Shown: positions 46,780 through 57,700 of the stretch, piece by piece
Layout: each line of letters begins with the position of its first letter
Position numbering within the stretch: position 1 is the stretch's first letter
Made by a program: the position numbers and the translations under genes
The notes under the pieces: generated by a model
Told to the model about the DNA's origin: nothing
Databases searched by the model: none
The model's input: only the letters and a program-made list of their open reading frames with translations
Assembly: GCA_015501585.1 (NCBI GenBank)
Contig: JADNRY010000020.1
Coordinates: 248,001 to 312,000, forward strand
Direction of reading: 5' to 3'
DNA length: 64,000 nucleotides
Source of the DNA: Rhodocollybia butyracea
Taxonomy: Eukaryota; Basidiomycota; Agaricomycetes; Agaricales; Omphalotaceae

Positions 46780-47460
46780 CTAATTGATCTAGTTTGTACT
46801 GGTCTTTGAAATGTGTTACAAAACAACTGTAGGTAATGAACAATACCACACTAAAACAGACTATCAAATTTAGGAGTGAGGTTGAGTTGTCAGAGATTCC
46901 TCCGGGATAACAACAAGATTGGATTAAGCTAGCTAAAGCCTAACACAAACTCCAGTACTGAGTATAAGGCTAGTGTTGTGACTATATTGATTAAGCTCTG
47001 CAGACAGAGCTAGCTCAACTAAGTCAAGGTGTAAACATGTCTCTGTGTGTGTGTATGAAACAGGGATGCAAACAAACGAAGTAAGAATACTCCCAGGCAA
47101 ACTCTGGCTCTGGCTAGTTGTCAAACTATGATGCTTTGAAACACTCCTGGGCAAACTCTGGCTCCAGCTAGTGAATTACCATAAAGTCCCTAACCAAACT
47201 CTTGGTTAAGTTACTAAACTGAAGGTAATACCAAATTACCAGGAACTTGTACCACACTCTTAGTGGCTCACTAACTTTTCAGCTAGCTAAGGAACCCTCA
47301 CTCTGGAGACAAATAATCCCTTACTAGAAACTGTCCCCTCTAAGGAAGCAACTAGATTTAACTTCAATGGTTATAATTATACACTTAAAGTCCTAACCAG
47401 AAACTCAAGTGGGCACAAGGTTCAGTGGTGAAGTATCCATCCTTATTAAAGTGGCTAGAC
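46780..47460 (-). repeat. A-repeat copy A4, partial
   Basis: Nearly identical to the corresponding part of A2 (36880-38220), including GTCAGAGATTCCTCCGGGAT near 46888, GTGTGTGTG near 47045, CCAGGCAAACTCTGGCTC near 47091 and TCTTAGTGGCTCAC near 47258. It lacks the MITE carried by A2 and ends at about 47460, so it is truncated. Confidence 0.65.
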
Positions 47461-48275
47461 TGAAGAGATCTGTAATGCTTGAACTGCCATCACTTGCACA
47501 GACCTGCCATCACAAGTTGCATGCACCCTTGCATCATTTTGCGGGGCATGTATTTGGCAAGTAAACTTACAAGTACTTGTAGTATTAATAGAAACAAATG
47601 AAGTTTATTTATGAGGAATATTAAAACAAACAGCCCATGTAATAATACTAACTATCAAGAAAGGAGTGTAAAGCAAAAGACTTACAAGCTGCTTATAAGA
47701 TTTCAATATCAGAATCCAAGTCCTGAGCAACATCCTTGTTGTCTTACATAAACACTTGATCTCCACCCCATTAGATTTATTGAAAATAACACTCATTTGG
47801 ATGACATTCTTAATTTAGTCTAAATTTTACTATGCTGTTTGGTAGTTTAATACATGATATGACTATGAAATTCGTGATCTGAGTACTGTATATGAGAAGT
47901 ACCTGAGTTTCCCTCACAATTTCTTCTTGTCTTAAATGCTGCTGATTAGAAGAGGAAGCCTGAGCAGGCATGTGTTCTAAAGTTGGATTTGTTGGGCAAT
48001 TCTTTGTGATTGGACAAAATATTGTGATTCAGATAGATTAAGAGATATTTATTTCAGTGGAAATAACATGAAAGCTGAGGCTGGAAGAATGTTTTGCTGA
48101 GGTACACACTGTGGCTGTGCTTTAATTTTCACTCAGCTGCATTGACCCCATACACATACTCTTGTAGACCCTAGGGATTAGCAGTATGTAACAAGTCTGC
48201 TTAGAGGAGACTATCTAGAACCCATGATAGAACAAGTTGTACCAGTAACTAACCGGGAGTCCTGTTTATCCTTTT
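47461..48275. other. AT-rich spacer, left flank of the copia element
   Basis: No gene recognised. The last five bases (48271-48275, CTTTT) are the target duplication of the copia insertion. Confidence 0.4.
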
Positions 48276-48575
48276 TGTAGACAAATGTAAAACTCAGTTG
48301 TTTGTATAATGGTACAACTAAACTACTATACCTGTAGACAAACATAAAACTAATAGAATAAGTAAGTATAAATACAGTAATAGTAAGAAAGAAGAACTCA
48401 CCTCAGTTGTTCGTATAATGGTACAACTGAGGGAGGGAAAAACTACATACTTGCTAATATAAGTGTATCAAAGTCTCATATGTACACATAAGCATGGAGT
48501 AAAGATAGACACGAATAAGCAAGAATAGTAATGTCAAAGCATGAAATATTGATTGTACAAAGTATTTCTTCAACA
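48276..48575 (-). repeat. copia 3' LTR
   Basis: 300 bp, bounded by TGTAGACAAATGTAAAAC and TTCTTCAACA on the plus strand. It is the pair of 54341-54640. It contains two CAGTTGTT-GTATAA-GGTACAACT palindromic blocks. Confidence 0.9.
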
Positions 48576-49518
48576 CCCCCCTACTTCGCACGATCTAGGC
48601 CAAGGAGACTCACTAGTTTAGCATGCGCAGGACGCACCAGAGGTTTGTAAATAGATCTCCCAAGTTTTCCAACAAGCAAACTGCTCTGACAATGATATGT
48701 CCATCAGCTACCTTTTCCCTAATATGGTGGTGCCGAATATCAATATGCTTTGCAAGTGCATGTTGTTTTGTATTTTCAGCCAGACTATTTGCACTGTCAT
48801 TATTGCCATGAAGCTCGACCGGGCCTTCCTGCTCTAAGTCCACCTCAGACAGAAAAGCCGACATCCAGACCACCTGCTGGCTAGCTCTCGCCAGTGCAAC
48901 ATACTTGGCTTTGACCATTGAAGTAGCTACTGTAGCCTGGCACTTTGAGCTCCAGGAAACTGGTGCACCCGCCATCATAAAAACATATCCCAAAGTTGAT
49001 CTTCTAGTATTGAGACAACCAGCATGGTCTGAGTCAAAATGATCAAGAGGCATAAGACCCATCCCTGGCGTCAACACTTCTCCAGTTGGTTTTTCATAGT
49101 CCAGTGTCCAGATAATGTAACCCGCAAGCCATTCTACCAACTCCCAGTGAAAATGACCAGGATTTAACTGGTAACGAGCAAGCAAGTTTGTTGCAAAAGA
49201 CATGTCAGGCCTGGTTAAGCCTGACCCCCAGATAATAGATCCATTCACCCAATGATATGGTTTGTTGGCCATAAATATCCTCTCTTCGAGTGGTAATGGA
49301 TTTGGCGCCGACATAACTTTCATGCCTGGTGGCAAAGGAGTCCAAGGAGGCTTTACATTTTGTAGACTGAAATAGTCCACCTCCGTTTGAAGTACTGTCA
49401 CTGGGAAATTGTAATAACACGAGTGGCGGGATTCTGTCAAATTGTCATACCCAACATAATATTAGACATCACTTCAGATTCCTCCCATCGCTTTTCTAAG
49501 TCTTCTACTGCTTTCTGC

Positions 49519-50147
49519 TGTAAAGATCTGTTCACAATTGGATCTTCCCAATGTACAGTATAGCGAGGGCCCGTTGGGCAGATTTACTACAATATCGAGT
49601 TTTGGTGTCGCTGATTTAACAGTGTGGTTTCCAATGGTTCTTCTGTGTTAACAGGTAATATTCTGGTATTCTGAAGGAACAGATGTGACGTCTTCTGTCG
49701 TAAGCAGGTAAATGTAGTTCCTCTGTTGTAAGCAGGTAAAGGTGGTTCTTCTGTGGTAATCAGGTATTCTTCTGTTGTAAGCAGGTAATTGGTGATGATT
49801 CTGGATATTCACAGTTAGCAACTAAGGTTCATATCAAGGTTCAGTTCACAGCTATGCTGCACAGAGGTAATAATTCCAAAATAACAAGGCTGGGGTACAA
49901 TGTATCTACTGAGCGGTATTTATACTAGCTACCTAAGTCATATTGAGTCATTCCGAGTCATGTTCTGAGTCATTTTGGCTCATATAATATAATTCATTTC
50001 CGGTTCCGGGTTCCGGGTCATCATATTGCACCCGAAATTAGACCATATGACTCATTTGTTATCAAATGTCATTAATACAATATTGAGACAATCATGTGCT
50101 CAATCATGTGTCCAATTTGTCAGTCAGGAAATGTTCACTTCCTGACA
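49519..50147 (-). mobile_element. Solo LTR inserted in the copia reverse transcriptase
   Basis: 629 bp reading TGTCAGGAAGTGAAC to GATCTTTACA on the minus strand, flanked by the perfect 5-bp duplication TCTGC on the plus strand (49514-49518 and 50148-50152). TATAAATA on minus near 49920 gives the orientation. Inside, at 49690-49795, a unit of about 30 bp (CTTCTGTTGTAAGCAGGTAA) is repeated four times. Removing it rejoins the reverse transcriptase frame between GGSSTPEGKQ and KAVEDLEKRW. Confidence 0.92.
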
Positions 50148-50922
50148 TCTGCTTTCCTTCTGGAGTTGAAGAACCACCAGAGACATCATCTCTGTAGGTG
50201 CTCGTGATGGTGTAAACACCGCCTTCTCATTGATACCTTATACAAGGATCCACATGTAGGATATGTATCCGTCGGCAGCATAACCAGTGGCCAGGGTTGC
50301 TTGCCAGTCATAGCTTCCTTGTTTTGTTCCATAGATTGACCATTGCAACTTGCAAACTAGATGCTCTTGACCTGGTACTACAAAACCTTCTGGCTGCTGC
50401 ATATAAACATTGTGTTCAATAGGTGAATTAAGAAAAGCTCCCTTGAAATCCACTTGGAAGAGATTCAAGCCCAGAACTGCAATTATTGCCAAGACTAGAC
50501 AAAGAGATTCCATTCTTGCAACAGCACCGTATGTTTTATCATAGTCAATGCCAAAGATTTGGGTGAATCCTGAGCCACATACCTTGCTTTACGGTGTATT
50601 ACCTCGCCGTTTTCACCCCATTTAATGGCAAAGGTCCATCTGCCACCTGTCAGATTTGCTCCATCCGGTAATTCCACCAAATCCCAGACTCCTTTTTCCA
50701 GAAGCAGATCATACTCAGCTTGCATGGGGGCTGACCACAGTCATTGCTTGCTTATATGAATCCGGAACCCAGTACTCTGAGTTAACAGAAGCAAACCCTG
50801 AAGGATTTTGTACAATCAGTGCCAAAGGGTTGTCATCTATCAAGACTTCTGATGCCCACAGTGTGTCAGTTTCTCTTGCTTCATCTATCCTGCCCTTATA
50901 AGCTTTGGACTCTAGCAACCTA

Positions 50923-51588
50923 CACTGCCAGTACCTCAGTATATTACCTCTGAAAAAGGGATAGAAATATAATATATTTTTCCCCTGAATTTTAACAAAT
51001 TTTTCGAGTGAAAAAGAGTGAATATTGCCCTGGAAATAGGCATGGGAAAATAAGTACTTTTTCGGCGGCTATTTCGCCCGAAATAGGGCGCTAAATATGC
51101 CATCAATTTCATCTGATTTATTAGTAATTTTTTCGCCATCAATTTCTTTCATATTTCTTTAGACAAAGAAAATCTATTTCAATGGAAATATGTTAACTAT
51201 TTCGGCTGCAAAAAGAAACGGGCATTGAGCGGCGGGCCGCCCGGGCCGGACAAAGGGCTCTTTGGCCCGTTGTCTTTCGCGGCCGAAATAGTTAACATAT
51301 TACAATTGAAATATATTTTCTATTGCCACTCATATTTCCAAGGAAATATCAAAGAGATTACAAAGGAAAAATATACCGAAAAATTACTAATAAACCAGAC
51401 GAAATTGATGGCAGATTTAGCGCCCTATTTCGGGCGAAATAGCCGCCGAAAAAGTACTTATTTTCCCATGCCTATTTCCAGGGCAATATTCACTCTTTTT
51501 CACTCGAAAAATTTGTTAAAATTCAGGGGAAAAATATATTATATTTCTATCCCTTTTTCAGAGGTAATATACTGAGGTACTGGCAGTG
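50923..51588. mobile_element. CACTG-ended palindromic MITE in copia pol
   Basis: 666 bp beginning CACTGCCAGTACCTCAG and ending with the complement, with a 3-bp duplication CTA (50920-50922 and 51589-51591). CACT-A/G ends with 3-bp duplications are typical of the CACTA (CMC) superfamily. The two arms pair for nearly their whole length (about 290 bp each) around a GC-rich centre, so the element can fold into one long hairpin. Removing it rejoins RIRKPTT and RLLESKAYKG in frame. Confidence 0.92.
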
Positions 51589-54340
51589 CTAGTTGTTGGC
51601 TTCCGGATCCTTGTTCCCCAACATAACGGTGGTGGAGATGGTGAATGGTGTCGGTGTGGAGATGGTGTCAGCGGTGGTAGTGATGGTTTTGAGGGAGCAG
51701 GAGATGTTGTAGGAGACGGTTCCTGAGTTGATGGCTTGGACCAAACCTGATCTTGATCAGGGACATTGTCGACATTGGTAACTCCGTACAGCAGAGCTAC
51801 AATCTGATTGGAATCAGTTGGCAGCAGTCGAGTTCTCTTCGTTACCCCTTCTTCAAACTTAACATCTCTTGACTCAAGAAACTTCTGTGTGGATGGAACC
51901 CACAATCTGTATCCCCTCTGTCCCATATATCAACCAGCACACCTTCTATCACTTGCCTTGCCAACTTTCCTTCAGTCTGAATATCAGGCAACGTTGCCCA
52001 ACACCTACAACCAAAAGGCTGCAGATGGGCAACATTGTGTCTTCTTCCGGTCCATTTTTCTACTGGGACATCATTGGGAAACCTTGAGGAAGGAACAAAA
52101 TTCTCCACATAGCAGAAGGTTGCAACAGCTTCAGCCCAGAACAAGTGTGTAAGCCCAGATTCTTCAATCAAGGTCCTTGCACCCTCAACAACTGTTCTAT
52201 TGGCTCGCTCTGCCATGCCATTTGCTGCCGACAAATAAGGAGGAACCTTCTTGATAGAGATACCATGCTGCACGCAGTATTCTTTCATAAGCTTATTATC
52301 AAGTTCTTTTCCACCATCAATCCAAATAGTCTGAAGAGTTCTACCTGTCTGATTCTCCACTCTCAGACAAAAGCAATGGAATGCATTCAACATAGTTTCC
52401 ACCCTCTTGTTGGACAGGAAAGATGGGATCTTCATCGTTGACCGGCCATCAGTACATAGCATCAAGTAAGATGATCCTCCTTTACTCTGTGTCCTCGTTG
52501 GTCCAAAAAGGTCAATATGTACTCTTTGTAGGACTTCTGTCTCATGCTCCAATACCTTGTTGAAAGGTCATCGCACAGCTTTCCCATACAGACAAGGTTT
52601 GCACAACCCAAGACCTCTCTAGATGTTATGACTAAACCATCAACACAGTTTTTATTTGACATTTGGAGAATTCACGGGATAGAAACATGGCCTAGTCTCC
52701 AGTGCCAAGTGAGTATGTCAACCAGTTTCCCATGCAAATGTGCTGAGTGAGTACTGACATTGTCTTGGACAGTGACCTTGTACATCCTTCCTTTGCCATA
52801 CCCAACCATCATGGTATCACCAGATTTCAAGTCCACCATAATACAGTTATTCCCCCACTTGCCTATGTACCCTTGACTATCCAGTGTTATCAAGGAAATG
52901 AGGTTGTGTCCAAACCTCGGTGTGTGTTTCACGTTTTGAAGTTGGATTAATTTCTTCTGTCCATTAACGCTGGTTATAAACTCTACAGTTCCCACTCCTC
53001 GGATATTGAACTGTCCCTTGGTACCAGCTACTGCACTGCTACCTGTATTGTTCACCACTTTGTATTTGACAAATTGGCTTTCTTCAACCCAGCAATGGTC
53101 GGTCGCTCTGGAATCAATAAATGTACAGTATACAGATCTTGGCAAATAAAGCTTTACATTCCCCATGCAGTGCATTCGTTACAGGATACAAGTGGGTGGT
53201 ATGGTACATGTATGTCTACCTTCTCCCCTTGCTGACCATCCCTGCTGACTAGAACAGCATCAGCAAATCTAGTGGGAGTGTCAGTCAAAGCAAAGGCAGA
53301 TGGAGAGCCTGGTGATTTTGACGTACCCGAGTCTGAGTAGTCCAGAGAACACGCGCCTGAAGACTGTGTCGATCCAACATAGACATCCATAGGTGAAGCT
53401 GTCTTGGCACTAGATGCTTTCACTTTTGCCTCATACTTTTCCTTCCAGAATTTGGGAGCTTTGCCTTCTGCTCCTCCACCTTTAGCCCAACATTGCTCAA
53501 TAGTGTGTCCAACTTTACTTGGGCATATGGGATTAGTGCAGATAGGCCATTCACATTTGGGAGTAGGTGCAGCAACTGCTGCTCGAGTTCCAAGGTGGTG
53601 TGCTACGAGAGCCTCAACCTGTTTTTTGATTGAATCATTGCTATCAGCATGCGAGACCTTGTCATCTTCACTAGAATCACCAGGGACATTTAGAACATAG
53701 TCTTGCCAGGCTTTAGGCATAGACGCAATGACGATAAGCCTGAATTGTTCATTGGTACAGGTTCTGCCAAGATTATCATGAAGTACCTTCAAAAGGTTTT
53801 TCATATATTTCTTGTTCTTCCATAGTCAAAGTATCAGGATGATATTGGTGGGTGCATAGAGAAGTGTCAGTGATATAAATATGCTGTTTGTCCTTGGCTT
53901 TGTACTTTGCAATGAGCTTCTGCCAGGTAGTATGAGCATTTTCTTCTTCATCAATTCCAATACCAATAGGATCAGTACAGCTCAAGCATATGATGGATGC
54001 AACCATCTGCTTATGTTGATACTACTCCCCTGGAGAAGGAGATTGACTGTCTGGAGGTGTAGAAGTAGGTGCTTGAGTACCTGTTGTAAATAACAACGGA
54101 TCTCTAGTTGTTTTAGGAATGGTTCCATTCAGATACCCAAGCAGACCCCCCAGCTGTACATTCAGCTGGACTCAGCTTTTGAAGGGTCACCATGTATCTT
54201 TTCCCAATAGCTGCAATGCTTTGGGAAATGTAGGTACTGTCAGGGGAGAACTTCCTGATATCATGATTATGGTTGCTTGTATTCGAAGATAGACTGGGAT
54301 TTAGGTTTTCAATGCTCATAGAACAGTGAGTCTCATAATC

Positions 54341-54640
54341 TGTATACGAACGTAAAACTCAGTTGTTTGTATAACGGTACAACTAAACTACTATACCTGT
54401 AGACAAACATAAAACTAATAGAGTAAGTAAGTATAAATACAGTAATAGTAAGAAAGAAGAACTCACCTCAGTTGTTCATATAATGGTACAACTGAGGGAG
54501 GGAAAAACTATGTACTTGCTAATATAAGTGTATCAAAGTCTCATATGTACACATAAGTGTGGAGTAAAGATAGACACAAATAAGCAAGAATAGTAATGTC
54601 AAAGTGTGAAATATTGATTGTATGAAGTATTTCTTCAACA
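54341..54640 (-). repeat. copia 5' LTR
   Basis: 300 bp, the pair of 48276-48575. In element orientation it is followed at once by GATTATGAGACTCACTG, the likely primer-site region, and then by the gag ATG. Confidence 0.9.
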
Positions 54641-54703
54641 CTTTTTAATTACTGATAGTCACTTATTCAGTTCACACATAATCAGAAAATTTAACATATA
54701 CTA

Positions 54704-57700
54704 CTACAGTGTAGGTTTGTGATAACATGTTACCAAATTAAAGCCATGTACAAAATTCTGAATATCAAGAGTGATGATTTCAGCATTTGATATAACTAAC
54801 TGCAAGGGGGGTAACAGAAGTGTTTGCTGACAATGAAGAGGTATCCAAAGTAACAATGAGTTGGAGGCATAAATCCAGCCCTCATTAGAAAGGTGGGCAG
54901 ATGAGAAAGGGTTTTGGAGATATGGCAGATATTGATCAGGGTGGGAACAGAAGGTTTGGAGCATGGATGGAAATTTTGGAGGCAGTGGTTTGGTTAATGC
55001 TAGGCTTTCCATCATCAACTGGGTGGTGGGTCCAGGAATGGGGAGTGGTGATTCAGAGTTAATCCAGATGGAGTTTGAGGATATAGTAGACAAGTCAATG
55101 TCAATGTCTTCCTTTGCAAGTGTGTTTACTGGTTTTCCACTCTCTGGATCCCAGACTCTCCCAGAATTGTCCAAAGAGCCAGACACAATCCTTCTGCTAT
55201 CTTGGGAGAATGCAGCTGGGGTGACAGTATTAGAATAAGCCTTCAAGGGCTTTTCTACTGGTTTGCCACTCTCTGCATCCCAGACTCTCACTGACTTGTC
55301 AGAAGAACCAGACACAATTCTTCTGCCATCTGGGGAAAATGCAACTGAACTGACAATGCCAGTATGGCTCTTCAAAGGGTTTCCCACTGGTTTCCCACTC
55401 TCTGCATCCCAGACTCTCATGGACTTGTCTGAAGAGCCAGACACAATCCTTCTGCCATCTGGGGAGAATGCAACTGACAGGACAGGGTCAGTATGACCCT
55501 TCAAGAGGTTTCCCACTGGTTTCCCACTCTCTGCATCCCAGACTCTCAGGGACTTGTCAGAAGAACCGGACACAATCCTTCTGCCATCTGGGGAGAATGC
55601 AACTGAGTTGACCCTGTCAGTATGACCCTTCAGGGGGCTTTCCACTGGTTTCCCACTCTCTGTGTCCCATACTCTCAGTGACCTATCCCAAGAGCCAGAC
55701 ACAATCCTTCTGCCATCTGGGGAGAAGGCAACTGAGTTAACAGTGTCAGTATGACCCTTCAAGAGCTTTACTACTGGGTTCACACCCTCAGCATCCCAGA
55801 CTCTCACTAACTTGTCCCAAGAGCCAGATGCAATCCTTCGGCAATCTGGGGAGAATGCAACTGAGGCAACCCTGTTAGTATGACCCTTCAATGGTTTTCC
55901 CACTGGTGTCCAATGCTGTACATCCCAGACTCTCACTGAATTGTCTGAAGAGCCAGACACAATTCTTCTGCCATCTGAGGAGAATGCAACTGATGTGACC
56001 CTGTCAGTATGACCCTTCAAGGGGCTTCCCACTGGTTTCCCACTCTCTGCATCCCAGACTCTCACTGACTTGTCAGAAGAACCAGACATAATCCTTCTGC
56101 CATCTGGGGATAATGCAACTGAGGTGACACTGTCAGTATGACCCTCCATGGGGCTCTCAACTGGTTTCCCACTCTCTGCATCCCAGACTCTCACTGAATT
56201 GTCAGAAGACCCAGACACAATCCTTCTGCCATCTGGGGAGAATGCAACTGAGGTGACAGTGCCAGTATGACCCATCAAGGGATTTCCCACTGATTTCCCA
56301 CTCTCTGCATCCCAGACTCTCACTGACCTGTCCCAAGATCCAGACACGATCCTTCTGCCATCTAGGGAGAATGCAACTGAGGTTACACTGTCAGTATGGC
56401 CCTTCAAGGGCTTTCCCACTGGTTTCCCACTCTCTGCATTCCAGACTCTCACTGACTTGTCCCAAGAGCCAGATGCAATCCTTCTGCCATCTGGGGAGAA
56501 TGCAACTGACCTGACAGTGCCAATATGACCCTTCAAGGGCTTTCCTGTTGGCTTCCCACTCTCTGCATCCCAGACTCTCACTGAATTGTCAGAAGAGCCA
56601 GATGCAATCTTTCTACCATTTGAGGAGATTGCAACTGACCACACAGCAGAATTATGACCCTCCAATGGCTTTCCCACTGGCTTTCCACTCTCTGCATCCC
56701 AGACTCTCACTGACTTGTCAGAAGAACCAGACACAATCCTTCTGCCATCTGGGGAGAATGCAACTGATGTGACACTGTCAGTATGACCCTCCAAGGGCTT
56801 TCTCTCTGGTTTCCCACTTTCTGCATCCCAGACTCTCAGGGACTTGTCAGATGAGCCAGACACAATCTTTCTGCCATCTGGGGAGAATGCAACTGAGGTG
56901 ACATAGTTGGTATGACCCTCCCAGGGCTTTCCCACTGGTTTCCCACTCTCTGCATCCCAGACTCTCACTGATTTGTCCCCAGAGCCAGACACAATCCTTC
57001 TGCCATCTGGGGAGAATGCAACTGACTCCACATCAGCAGTGTGCCCAAGTAGTGCACTTTGCAAGTATGACCACCTATCATTCTGTCCATTCCATAATGG
57101 AACAATGCCATGGAAATGTTGACCATAAACCTGTTGAAGGATTGACTCCTTTGGGATGAAAGGTATTGCTGATAGATAAAGATGTGGTGTAGAGTCTGTG
57201 ATAGCCTTTCCAAAAACCCTTATAAACTGTTGTGTCTCATTCATTAACATTGCAAAACTACTCTTCTGTTGATCCTGCTGTGTAAAGTCATTAGTCCTGG
57301 TTTATGTCAAGGCTACCAGTTTACCTTCCTTGCAGCTCTAGATATCCGCTTAAGTACAATTAGTAAACCTCTCCAATTTCCCTTTATGTTAATCAGTCAA
57401 AATCAACTCAATGCTATAAGTTTTTCACACCTTATCAGCAACCTCAATGATTTTCCTAATATTTTCAATAGCTCTAGACACCACATGGATCCTTTGGAAT
57501 ACACTCAAGACCTCTATCCAGAATAAAGAGGACTTGTACCAGAATTCCTCCACCAAGGTCAACATGGTACCATCTCCTTTAATCTGGACCACATGTTCAT
57601 CCCAAAAACAGCTTGCATATTCAAGTTCCTGTGGAATACCCTTGGCTACCCTAGCTTTCATATCTTTTATGTCTGAGTTCAAGATATAGGAACTCTCCAA

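Larger units (their letters stand above)
48613..54319 (-). pseudogene. copia gag-pol polyprotein, broken
   Basis: The start MSIENLNPSL (54319) lies just after the 5' LTR. Readable in order: gag with a zinc-knuckle-like Cys/His stretch (53154-54319); protease with FIDSRATDHCW where families have D-S-G (about 53110); TWHWRLGH pre-integrase motif; integrase with Asp in HIDLFGP, Asp in IWIDGGKEL and Glu in NGMAERANRT (51842-52552); reverse transcriptase FQVDFKGAFLNSPIEHN, catalytic TYRDDVSGG (about 50165), TPLPPGMKV; and RNase H with DHAGCLNTRRSTLGYVF and AKHIDIRHHHIREKV to the stop at 48613. In-frame TGA codons, frameshifts, the protease change and two insertions show it is inactive. Confidence 0.88.
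48276..54640 (-). mobile_element. Complete but decayed Ty1/copia retrotransposon
   Basis: Two 300-bp LTRs (48276-48575 and 54341-54640), transcribed right to left, start TGTTGAAGAA in element orientation. A perfect 5-bp duplication CTTTT flanks the element (48271-48275 and 54641-54645). The purine tract GTAGGGGGG precedes the 3' LTR at 48576-48585. The order gag, protease, integrase, reverse transcriptase, RNase H is that of Ty1/copia (Pseudoviridae-like). The two LTRs differ by roughly ten substitutions by eye, so insertion is not recent. Two younger elements sit inside it. Confidence 0.93.

Noticed and set aside
49480..49640. Reading of this stretch as a copia gag N-terminus
   Set aside because: The 5-bp duplication shows the segment 49519-50147 is a solo LTR; the flanking part is host reverse transcriptase.
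54963..56772. Plus-strand frames across the WD40 region
   Set aside because: Antisense shadows of the WD40 repeats.
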